Below, piece after piece: positions 57,177 to 64,000 of a DNA stretch of 64,000 nt (position 1 is the first letter of the stretch; each line of letters starts with the position of its first letter). Source of the DNA: Candidatus Skiveiella danica (GTDB lineage Bacteria > Pseudomonadota > Gammaproteobacteria > Burkholderiales > Burkholderiaceae_C). A program made the translations under genes and the position numbers. Below the pieces are notes generated by a model that did not search any database, was not told the origin of the DNA, and saw only the letters and a program-made list of their open reading frames with translations. The stretch spans positions 62,001-126,000 of the forward strand of contig JADKHE010000011.1 in NCBI GenBank assembly GCA_016721925.1, written 5' to 3'.

Positions 57177-57207
57177 ACGCCCGAAGGGCGTAGGGCGCTA
57201 TATTTTT
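57177..57207. terminator. Possible terminator between convergent genes
   Basis: ACGCCC, loop GAA, GGGCGT, followed 11 nt later by a short T-run. It lies between the 131-residue exported protein and the convergent M48 peptidase gene. Confidence 0.4.
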
Positions 57208-57222
57208 CTGAGGTTTGTACGG

Positions 57223-58101
57223 TCAGCCAGAGGTCTTCGCCTGCTCGTACAGCCCCTGCACCTTGGGCACATTGGCTTCCAGCTGCTTGATGCGGTCGGG
57301 TCCGGTGGGATGGGTGGACAGGAATCCCGGCGGGCCATTGCCGCCGTTGGCGGCGGCCATCTTCTTCCAGAGCGCCACGCTGGCCTTCGGGTTGTAGCCA
57401 GCACGCGCGGCGATCTCCAGGCCCACAAGGTCGGCCTCGGTCTCGTCGTCGCGGCTGTATTTGAGCGTCAGCAACTGGCTGCCCACACCGGCGGCCAGGT
57501 CGCCGGCCTGGCCCAGGCCCAGCAGTTGGGCGCCCAGACGAAGACCCATGTCGGTGGCGGTGTTCTTGGCCATGCGCTCGCGGGCGTGCTCGCGCAGGGC
57601 GTGCGCCATTTCGTGGCCCATGACCATGGCGACTTCATCGTCGGTGAGCTTGAGCTGGTCGAGGATGCCGGTATAGAAGGCAATCTTGCCGCCGGGCATG
57701 CACCAGGCGTTGATCTGTTTGCTGCCGATCAGGTTCACCTCCCACTGCCAGGCCTTGGCACGCGGGTTCCACTGGCCCGCATAGGGGATCAAGCGCGCCG
57801 CGATGGCGCGCAGCCGCTGAAGCTGGGGGTAGTGCTCGGGCGCCAGCGCGCCTTTGGCGCGGGCCTCGGCCAGCACCTGCGCATACTGTTTGGTGGCCGA
57901 ACTCTCCAGCGACGCTGCAGGCACCAGCTGGCGCATGGCCGACGCCTTGCCGACATCCACCTGGGCCAGTGCCGGCGATGCGGCGGCCGTCGCGGCAGCG
58001 GCACCCGCCGCCAGCAGAAACGCACGCCGGGGCGCCCACGGGGAGTGGACGGTCGGCCCGGTCGGGGCATCGGAGGTCTTGAAGTCGCAGATCCAGCACA
58101 T
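57223..58101 (-). CDS. M48 family zinc metallopeptidase, exported
   Basis: The 292-residue protein has a twin-arginine-type signal (APRRAFLLAAG, then AAAATAAASPALAQ) and the HEMAH zinc motif with the downstream RDDETEADLVG as third ligand. It belongs to the periplasmic BepA/HtpX-like M48 group that degrades or inspects outer-membrane proteins. An Ala/Gly-rich C-terminal segment carries a TPR-like YNPKASVALWKKM. It is divergent from ampG. Confidence 0.88.
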   Translation of the reverse strand: MCWICDFKTSDAPTGPTVHSPWAPRRAFLLAAGAAAATAAASPALAQVDVGKASAMRQLVPAASLESSATKQYAQVLAEARAKGALAPEHYPQLQRLRAIAARLIPYAGQWNPRAKAWQWEVNLIGSKQINAWCMPGGKIAFYTGILDQLKLTDDEVAMVMGHEMAHALREHARERMAKNTATDMGLRLGAQLLGLGQAGDLAAGVGSQLLTLKYSRDDETEADLVGLEIAARAGYNPKASVALWKKMAAANGGNGPPGFLSTHPTGPDRIKQLEANVPKVQGLYEQAKTSG

Positions 58102-58209
58102 GATGGAAGTGAATAATAGTCAGTCTGAAAAGTCCGTGTGTCCTCAACGTCGGTGTTGGGTTCAAGAATGACACGCTCACCTTAGATGGCTCTTAACCGA
58201 CCTTTTCCA

Positions 58210-59580
58210 ATGCCAGAACCCACCGCCATCCCGCACGAATCCCCCAATCCCACCCGCCGCTCATGGCTGGACGCCCTGCGCGTCTATCTGGAACCCTCCA
58301 GCCTGCGCATGCTCACGCTGGGCTTCTCGGCCGGGCTGCCGCTGCTGCTGGTGCTGGGCACGCTGAGTTTTCGCCTGCGCGAGGCCGGCATCGACCGCAG
58401 CACCATCGGCTACCTGAGCTGGGTCGGGCTGGCCTATGGCTTCAAGTGGGTCTGGGCGCCGCTGGTGGACCGCCTGCCGATCCCTTTTGTGACAAGGGCA
58501 CTGGGCCGCCGGCGCAGCTGGCTGCTGCTGTCTCAAGTGGCCATCATCGCTGGGCTGGTCGGCATGGCGCTGGCCGATCCGCGCCAGACGCTGGGCCCGA
58601 TCGTCTGGTGCGCGCTGGCGGTGGCTTTTGGCTCTGCCACGCAGGACATTGCGCTGGACGCTTTCCGCATCGAATCCGCCAACCTTGACCGCCAGGCCGC
58701 GCTTGCGGCGTCCTATCAGACCGGCTACCGCCTGGCCATGATCTGGGCGGGCGCCGGTGTGCTGTGGATCGCGGCGCGCGCCGAGGTGGCGCCCGCCGTA
58801 GCCGGCCTGTCGGGCGCGGCGGCCTACCAGAACAGCGCCTGGCAAACGGCGTACCTGGTGATGGCGGCGTCGATGCTCGTCGGCGTGGTGACGGTGTTGT
58901 TCTCGCGCGAGCCGGCGCAGGTGGTGTTGCCCCCGGCCAAAAATGCCGCTGAGTGGCTGCGCGGTGCGCTGGTCGAGCCGTTCGCCGAGTTTTTCCGCCG
59001 CTACCGCTGGCAGGCGGCGCTGATCCTCGGGCTGATTGCCATCTACCGCATCAGCGACGTGGTGATGGGCATCATGGCCAACCCTTTTTATGTGGACATG
59101 GGCTACACCAAGGACGAGGTGGCCGCAGTGACCAAGATCTACGGGGTAATCATGACGCTGCTGGGCGCCTTCATCGGCGGCGTGCTGTCGATGCGCCTGG
59201 GTGTGATGCGCATCCTGATGGCCGGCGCGGTGCTGAGCGCGGCCACCAACCTGCTGTTCGCCTGGCTGGCCGGGCGCGGGCATGACGTGACGGCGCTGAT
59301 TGCCGTGGTCTCGGCCGACAACCTGGCCAGCGGCATCGCCTCGGCGGCGTTCATCGCCTACCTCTCGGGCCTGACCAACGTGAGCTATTCCGCCACCCAG
59401 TACGCGCTGTTCAGCTCGATGATGCTGCTGCTGCCGAAATTCATCGCCGGCTTTTCGGGCGACTTCGTCAACGCCCATGGCTACGCCAATTTCTTCACCG
59501 CCACCGCGCTGCTGGGGGTGCCGGTGCTGGTCATGGTCTGGCTGGCCTCGCGGGTGCTTCCGGTGCAGAAAAAGGCGTAA
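58210..59580 (+). CDS. ampG: Muropeptide/MFS transporter, AmpG family
   Basis: The ATG at 58210 gives 456 residues with about twelve hydrophobic helices. The AmpG signatures LGFSAGLPLLLVLGTLSF, the early GLAYGFKWVWAPLVD and DIALDAFRIES are present. AmpG imports N-acetylglucosaminyl-anhydromuropeptides for wall recycling. The ISL3 element starts a few bases after the stop codon; the first base of its target duplication is the T of the TAA stop. Confidence 0.9.
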   Translation: MPEPTAIPHESPNPTRRSWLDALRVYLEPSSLRMLTLGFSAGLPLLLVLGTLSFRLREAGIDRSTIGYLSWVGLAYGFKWVWAPLVDRLPIPFVTRALGRRRSWLLLSQVAIIAGLVGMALADPRQTLGPIVWCALAVAFGSATQDIALDAFRIESANLDRQAALAASYQTGYRLAMIWAGAGVLWIAARAEVAPAVAGLSGAAAYQNSAWQTAYLVMAASMLVGVVTVLFSREPAQVVLPPAKNAAEWLRGALVEPFAEFFRRYRWQAALILGLIAIYRISDVVMGIMANPFYVDMGYTKDEVAAVTKIYGVIMTLLGAFIGGVLSMRLGVMRILMAGAVLSAATNLLFAWLAGRGHDVTALIAVVSADNLASGIASAAFIAYLSGLTNVSYSATQYALFSSMMLLLPKFIAGFSGDFVNAHGYANFFTATALLGVPVLVMVWLASRVLPVQKKA

Positions 59581-59585
59581 AAACC

Positions 59586-60951
59586 CGGTTCTCTTCCGTT
59601 TCGGGTGGCGCGCAACAGCTGGCAATAATGTGTTGACAAACAAACGTCACGCAGGAGAGCCGCATGCAAGAGGCCTTGTTTTGCCAGGCGCTGGGACTGA
59701 CATCGCCGTGGGCGGTAGAGCGCGTGGCGCTGGATGTTGAGCGCAGTCGAATCGACCTGTACGTCGTCTGGCAAGCCAGGAGCGCGCCGTGCCCGGCCTG
59801 TGGCGCAATCGATCAGAAACTGCACGACCACCGCCAACGCAGCTGGCGCCATCTGGACTTCTTTCAGTTCGAAGCCCACGTGCACTGCCAGCTGCCGCGC
59901 GTGGCCTGTAGCGGCTGCGGCGCCATCACCCAACTCAAGGTGCCCTGGGCGCGCGAGGGCAGCCGCTTCACGCTGTTGTTTGAGGCGCTGGGCCTGACGC
60001 TGGCGCGCGAGATGCCCGTGGCCGCCTGCGCACGCATCCTGCGCTGCGCGGACAACGCCCTGTGGCGCCAGATCGATGCCCACGTTCAGCTGGCTCGGGC
60101 GCAAGAAAGCTACGCCCAGGTCGTCATCATCGGCATCGACGAGACCAGCTGCGCCAAAGGCCAGCACTACATCACGCTGGTGCACGACCTGGAGCAGGCG
60201 CGGCTGATCTATGCCACACCCGGCAAAGACGCCAGCACGGTCAAGCGCTTTGTGGGGGACTTCAAGACCCACAAGGGCAAGCCCGAGGCCATCGAAGTGG
60301 TGTGCATGGACATGTCCAAGGCCTTCATCGCCGGCACGGCCGAGCACTTGCCGGCGGCAGCCGTGGCCTTTGACGGATTTCATGTGGTGCAGTTGGCCAA
60401 TCGGGCGGTGGATGCCGTGCGCCGTGAGGAAGCCAGGGGCGAGCACTGGTTGAAGAAGACCCGCTGGTGCTGGCTCAAGGACAAGGGCCGATGGACGCCC
60501 AAGGAGCGTGACAAGATGGATTGGCTGCCCCACACCCGGCTGAAGACAGCGCGGGCGTGGCGGCTGAAGGAGGCGCTGCGCGACATCTACAAGGTACGAA
60601 CCGATGCGATCGCATGCACGCTGTCGCTCAAGCGGTGGTTGCACTGGGCCCAGCGCAGTCGCTTGGCGCCTTTCAAGGAGTTGGCCAGGACCATCAGGCA
60701 GCACTGGTCCGGCATCGTCAAGGCGTTTGACGCCGCAGGCTTGCACACGGGCTATGTGGAGGCGGTCAACTCGTTGTTGCAAGCGGCCAAAGCCAAGGCG
60801 CGTGGCTACGGCACCACCGATCACTTCATCGCTATGGCCTTCCTGATTGCAGGCAAGCTCAAGCACTTGCCCCTCAATCCGCTTCAGAAAGCACGCCCTC
60901 TCGCCTGACCTCCATCAGAATGTTGCGTGCCACCCGAAACAGAAGAGAACC
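59586..60951. mobile_element. ISL3-type insertion sequence with terminal inverted repeats and 8-bp target duplication
   Basis: Thirty-base inverted repeats (left 59587-59616, right 60922-60951) differ at only two positions; both begin GGTTCTCTTC. The flanks share the 8-bp duplication TAAAAACC (59578-59585 and 60952-60959). The element is about 1.37 kb and carries one intact transposase gene, so it is probably recent and complete. Insertion was at the stop codon of ampG, at the edge of repeat copy H. Confidence 0.85.
59664..60908 (+). CDS. ISL3 family transposase
   Basis: The 414-residue protein has an N-terminal zinc-finger-like part (CPACGAIDQK ... CSGCGAITQL) and an RNase-H-like DDE core: IGIDETSCAKG, VVCMDMSKAFIAG and the Glu in GYVEAVNSLLQ. 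The C-terminal KARGYGTTDHFIAMAFLIAG is typical of ISL3. The start has an AGGAGAG site. The frame is intact. Confidence 0.93.
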   Translation: MQEALFCQALGLTSPWAVERVALDVERSRIDLYVVWQARSAPCPACGAIDQKLHDHRQRSWRHLDFFQFEAHVHCQLPRVACSGCGAITQLKVPWAREGSRFTLLFEALGLTLAREMPVAACARILRCADNALWRQIDAHVQLARAQESYAQVVIIGIDETSCAKGQHYITLVHDLEQARLIYATPGKDASTVKRFVGDFKTHKGKPEAIEVVCMDMSKAFIAGTAEHLPAAAVAFDGFHVVQLANRAVDAVRREEARGEHWLKKTRWCWLKDKGRWTPKERDKMDWLPHTRLKTARAWRLKEALRDIYKVRTDAIACTLSLKRWLHWAQRSRLAPFKELARTIRQHWSGIVKAFDAAGLHTGYVEAVNSLLQAAKAKARGYGTTDHFIAMAFLIAGKLKHLPLNPLQKARPLA

Positions 60952-60952
60952 T

Positions 60953-61010
60953 AAAAACCGCCCAATCCCGGCGCTGCAAGGTCATGAGTCGCTACATTTA
61001 TTGAAGCACT
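60953..61010 (-). repeat. Dispersed ~60-bp repeat, copy H (beside the IS)
   Basis: On the minus strand: CTTCAATAAATGTAGCGACT, then CATGACCTTGCAGCGCCGGG, then ATTGGGCGGTTTTTA. The last bases form the IS target duplication. Before the IS inserted, the repeat stood directly after the ampG stop codon. Confidence 0.65.
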
Positions 61011-61039
61011 CAGTGCGTTGAGCGTTAGGCAAGCCCGGA

Positions 61040-62611
61040 TCAGGCGGCCGCGTCCGGCCCGAGCTGGCGCGCCAGCACCGCCTTCTGCACCTTGCCCAGC
61101 GCGGTGCGGGGCAGCGCGTCCACGCAGACCCAGCGGCGCGGCAGCTTGTAGCGGGCGATACGCCCACCCAGGAATTCGGACAGCACAAACTCCCAATTCG
61201 ATAGCGTCTCCTGACCATTTGACGAAGGGTTTGTGGCATTTTGATGCTTAAAAACGACCACCGCGACCAGTTTTTCGCCCCATTGGGCGTCCGGCAGGCC
61301 CAGCACGGCGCAGTCCGCCACCAGTGGATGGCTGGCCAGCAGGTGTTCGATCTCGGCCGGGTAGATGTTCTCGCCGCCTGAAATGACCATGTCCTTGGCC
61401 CGCCCCACCACGGTGTAGCTGCCGTCGGCCGCCTGGCGCGCGAGATCGCCGCTGTGGAACCAGCCCTCGGGGTCCACCGCGGGCTGGTCGGGCCAGTAGT
61501 GGCGCACCACGTTCGGCGCGCGCAGCCACAGCTCGCCCACACCGTCGCGCGCGTCGGCCAGCCTCACCTCCACCCCGCGCGCCGGCCAGCCGCAGGCGCC
61601 CGCGTGGCTGGCAGCGTGCGCGGGGGTAAGGGCGATGGAGAACGGCCCGGTCTCTGTGGCGCCATAGACGTTGCACAGCGGCACACCACGCGCCAGGAAG
61701 GCGTCCACCAGGGCCGCCGGCAAGGTGCTGGAGCCCGCCCAGACGGCGCGCAGGCCCGACAGGTCGGTCGCGTCCCAGGCCGGGTGTTCGATCAGCGCCT
61801 TCATCGTGGCCGGCACCTGCAGCGTGAGCGTGGGGCGGTCCCGGTTGATGGCATCCAGCGTGGCACCCGCGTCGAAGCGGGCGTGCAGCAGCACCGCGGC
61901 GCCGACGTACAGCGCCGGCAGCGTCTGGATGCACAGGCCTCCGACGTGAAACAGCGGCAGCACGGTCAGCACCTGGTCGGCCGCCGTCAGCACCTGCGCC
62001 TCGCTGGCGGCCACCATGTTGGCCAGCAGGTTGGCCTGGGTGTGCACCGCACCTTTGGGCCGCCCGGTGGTGCCCGAGGTGTAGACCAGCAGCGCGGGGG
62101 ATTCGGGCGTGGCGTGGACAGGCGCGTCGCCGGGCGACGGGGTCGCGATCAGCGTGTCGATGGCGTGCGCAGGCAGACCGGCCGCTTGTGCCAGTGCCAT
62201 TGCGGCCTGCGCCCATGCCGCATCGTGCAGCACGCAGCGCGGGGTGCAGTCGGCCAGCACCGCCTGCCACTCCGCGCTGGCCAGGCGAAAGTTCAGCGGC
62301 ACCAGCAGGGCGCCGATGCGCGCCAGCGCGAACAGCAGGGTGATCTGGTCCGGATGGTTCAGGCCGAGCCAGGCCACGCGGTCGCCGGGTCGCACCCCCC
62401 ATTCGTGCCACAGGCGCGCGGCGGCACGGGCCGTGCGGCGCGCCAGCTTGCCATAGCTGACATCACGGCCTTCGAAGCGCATCGCCAGCGCCTGCGGGCG
62501 GCTGCGGGCGTGTTGCAGCAGGACATCGTCCAGCGTGCGCAGACCCGGCGGCAGGGGCGAAATGGCCGGTGGTCGGCCAGCGGGCGGATCGGGGGGCAAG
62601 TTGGGGCTCAT
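61040..62611 (-). CDS. AMP-binding acyl-CoA synthetase/ligase
   Basis: The 523 residues show the ANL signature VYTSGTTGRPKGAVHTQAN, YGATE, GWFHSGDLARQ, the hinge VGRAKDMVISGGENIYPAE and the C-terminal PRTALGKVQKAVL with the catalytic Lys. Substrate unknown; long-chain, aromatic or terpenoid acids are possible. Repeat copy D (61192-61255) lies in frame near residue 460, adding a foreign segment to the C-terminal subdomain. It is divergent from the two-component genes at 62696. Confidence 0.9.
   Translation of the reverse strand: MSPNLPPDPPAGRPPAISPLPPGLRTLDDVLLQHARSRPQALAMRFEGRDVSYGKLARRTARAAARLWHEWGVRPGDRVAWLGLNHPDQITLLFALARIGALLVPLNFRLASAEWQAVLADCTPRCVLHDAAWAQAAMALAQAAGLPAHAIDTLIATPSPGDAPVHATPESPALLVYTSGTTGRPKGAVHTQANLLANMVAASEAQVLTAADQVLTVLPLFHVGGLCIQTLPALYVGAAVLLHARFDAGATLDAINRDRPTLTLQVPATMKALIEHPAWDATDLSGLRAVWAGSSTLPAALVDAFLARGVPLCNVYGATETGPFSIALTPAHAASHAGACGWPARGVEVRLADARDGVGELWLRAPNVVRHYWPDQPAVDPEGWFHSGDLARQAADGSYTVVGRAKDMVISGGENIYPAEIEHLLASHPLVADCAVLGLPDAQWGEKLVAVVVFKHQNATNPSSNGQETLSNWEFVLSEFLGGRIARYKLPRRWVCVDALPRTALGKVQKAVLARQLGPDAAA
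61192..61255 (+). repeat. Dispersed ~60-bp repeat, copy D (inside acyl-CoA ligase)
   Basis: ATTCGATAGCGTCTCCTGAC continues as CATTTGACGAAGGGTTTG and TGGCATTTTGATGCTTAAAA. It is antisense to the ligase and read in frame as FKHQNATNPSSNGQETLSNW. Ligases of this type normally have a short loop here. Confidence 0.75.
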
Positions 62612-62695
62612 TTACTCAACTTTACCGCTGCTTCAAGGCTGCGCAGCCGCGGCGGCGCACGATGCAACCATGCCTGCCCTGATTACACTGCGCCC

Positions 62696-63400
62696 ATGAG
62701 CTCCCGCCTGCTGATGATCGAAGACGACGGCCGCCTGGCCCGGATGGTCGGTGAATACCTGGTCGAGTCGGGCTTTGCCTTTGCCCACGCCGCCGACGGC
62801 CTGAGCGGCCTGGCCCGTCTGCAGGAAGAGGCGCCCGACCTGGTCATCCTCGACCTGATGCTGCCCGACATCGACGGGCTCGACGTCTGCCGCCGCATCC
62901 GCGCCTTGCCCGGCGACGGCGCGCGCACGCCGATCCTGATGCTGACCGCCAAGGGCGACCCGATGGACCGCATCGTCGGCCTGGAGCTGGGCGCCGACGA
63001 CTACCTGCCCAAACCCTTCGAGCCGCGCGAGCTGCTGGCGCGCATCCGCGCCGTGCTGCGCCGGCACCACGAGGGGCCGTCAGCCGCCGCCCAGGCCCTG
63101 CGTTTCGGCTCGCTGGAGATCGACCGCGACGCGCGCACGGTGAGCGTGCGGGGCGCGGCCTGCGAGCTGACGTCCTACCAGTTCGACCTGCTGGTGGCGC
63201 TGGCCGAGCGCGCCGGCCGGGTGCTGACCCGGGACCAGATCATGGAAGCGGTACGCGGCCGCGAGCTCGAAGCCTTCGACCGCTCGATCGACGTGCACAT
63301 GGGCCGCATCCGCGCGGCCATCGAGGACGACGTGAAAGCCCCCAAGCGCATCCTGACGGTGCGTGGCGTGGGGTACGTCTTTGCGCGGCAGCAAGACTAG
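62696..63400 (+). CDS. OmpR-family response regulator
   Basis: The ATG at 62696 gives 234 residues: a receiver domain with Asp in VILDLMLPDIDG and KPFEPRELLARIR, and a winged-helix DNA-binding domain (LTSYQFDLLVALAERAGRV, RSIDVHMGRIRAAIE, ILTVRGVGYVFA). The frame extends back to 61454 only as shadow. It is followed by a kinase gene with a 4-nt gap, so the pair forms a two-component system. The promoter lies in the 84-bp gap shared with the ligase. Confidence 0.93.
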   Translation: MSSRLLMIEDDGRLARMVGEYLVESGFAFAHAADGLSGLARLQEEAPDLVILDLMLPDIDGLDVCRRIRALPGDGARTPILMLTAKGDPMDRIVGLELGADDYLPKPFEPRELLARIRAVLRRHHEGPSAAAQALRFGSLEIDRDARTVSVRGAACELTSYQFDLLVALAERAGRVLTRDQIMEAVRGRELEAFDRSIDVHMGRIRAAIEDDVKAPKRILTVRGVGYVFARQQD

Positions 63401-63404
63401 AGGT

Positions 63405-64000
63405 ATGTCGCTCTTTTCTGCCTTCTCCCGCCGGCTGTACCTGCGCATCTGGCTGGCCGTGGTGGCCGGTGTGGCGGTGCTGACGCTGGTGGTGGGCTGG
63501 GCCTGGCGGGTGGCGGCCGACTACAACACCCCACCGCCCACGCCGAGAGAAATCCTGGTGCGCAACGCGGCCGGCGACTTGATCGGCACCGCGAGCGCCA
63601 TGCCCGCTCACCGGGCCGGCCTGGGGATGGGCCTGGTGTTCGACGTGACGCTGGCCGACGGCCAGCAACTGCTGTTGCAAATGCCGCCGCGCCAGCACCG
63701 GATGGGCGGCGGCGGGCCGCCACCGGCCCCCCCGCCTTACTGGACACGGCCGCCCTACGGTTTTTTCTGGTTGTTGGCCGTGGTCAGCCTGGCCGTGGCG
63801 CTGGGGGTCTACCCCATCGTGCGGCGGCTGACGCAGCGCCTCGAAACCTTGCAGCGGGGCGTGCAGCGCTGGGGCGATGGCGACCTGTCGGCCCGCGTGC
63901 CCGTCAACGGCGAAGACGAGGTCGCCGACCTTTCGGCACGCTTCAATGCCGCAGCCGAACGCATTGAGGCGCTGATGGCCACCCAGACGCAGTTGCTGGC
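63405..64000 (+). CDS. Sensor histidine kinase, N-terminal part (cut by window end)
   Basis: 198 residues are visible. A first transmembrane helix (LRIWLAVVAGVAVLTLVVGW), a periplasmic domain rich in Pro/Gly (QHRMGGGGPPPAPPPYWTRP), a second helix (FFWLLAVVSLAVALGVYP) and a HAMP domain (RRLTQRLETLQRGVQRWGDG) are present; the catalytic part lies beyond the edge. It pairs with the regulator just upstream. Confidence 0.85.
   Translation, partial: MSLFSAFSRRLYLRIWLAVVAGVAVLTLVVGWAWRVAADYNTPPPTPREILVRNAAGDLIGTASAMPAHRAGLGMGLVFDVTLADGQQLLLQMPPRQHRMGGGGPPPAPPPYWTRPPYGFFWLLAVVSLAVALGVYPIVRRLTQRLETLQRGVQRWGDGDLSARVPVNGEDEVADLSARFNAAAERIEALMATQTQLL

Noticed and set aside
61454..62695. Upstream extension of the OmpR-type regulator
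   Set aside because: It is antisense to the acyl-CoA ligase and not part of any receiver domain.

Overview
The window is high-GC DNA that most resembles a betaproteobacterium of the Burkholderiales, probably Comamonadaceae. The evidence is the gene content (short PutA with a divergent Lrp-type regulator, SlyD with a His-rich tail, Cti, DUF3617, DUF1145), the codon use and a dispersed repeat that I associate with that family. No rRNA, tRNA or CRISPR array was seen. The genus cannot be fixed from sequence alone.

Layout. 1-3.6 kb: a biotin-carrier/carboxyltransferase fusion cut by the left edge, a lipoprotein and a 7TM sensor. 3.7-12.1 kb: a plus-strand run of acyl-CoA ligase, pyruvate phosphate dikinase, the periplasmic haem enzyme Cti and two membrane proteins. 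12.5-17.9 kb: a small exported protein, SlyD, PutA with its divergent Lrp/AsnC regulator, and a DUF3617 protein. 17.9-38.8 kb: a lipid/sulfate-ester island of three minus-strand transcription units with two arylsulfatases, a complete set of beta-oxidation-type enzymes, a wax-ester/DGAT acyltransferase, a GST-like protein, SDRs and metal-dependent hydrolases. A divergent TetR gene and palindromic operator candidates accompany them. 38.9-43.2 kb: a glyoxalase-II-like hydrolase, toxin debris, a small membrane protein, an alpha-oxoamine synthase and a low-GC cassette in which two neighbouring genes are each frameshifted. 43.4-47.0 kb: a methyltransferase divergent from a response regulator and a six-helix hybrid histidine kinase, a possible signalling locus. 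47.1-54.2 kb: a 2062-residue protein joining a GMC flavoenzyme, an alpha/beta-hydrolase domain with a Cys nucleophile and a PhoD-like metallophosphatase, followed by a convergent bile-acid/sodium-symporter-type gene. 54.4-64 kb: exported proteins, an M48 peptidase, AmpG, a complete ISL3-type insertion sequence, another acyl-CoA ligase, and an OmpR-type regulator with its kinase cut by the right edge.

Two signals stand out. One is the giant three-enzyme fusion at 47080-53268. The other is a family of about 60-bp repeats (eight copies, A to H, called here) with core TGACCATTTnACGCTGGGA, often preceded by a GCTAT/ATAGC hairpin. Five copies lie inside open reading frames without breaking them (three in putA, one in an acyl-CoA ligase, one in the carboxylase linker). 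The other three lie between genes, one beside the IS and one beside a VapC-like gene remnant.

How the genes may work together (inference): the island reads as import or periplasmic processing of a sulfated or esterified lipid-like substrate, desulfation by exported sulfatases, CoA activation, beta-oxidation (FadE, MaoC, FabG4, thiolase) and storage through WS/DGAT. The GMC fusion and the BASS transporter would fit a sterol-like or terpenoid substrate, but nothing in the sequence fixes it.
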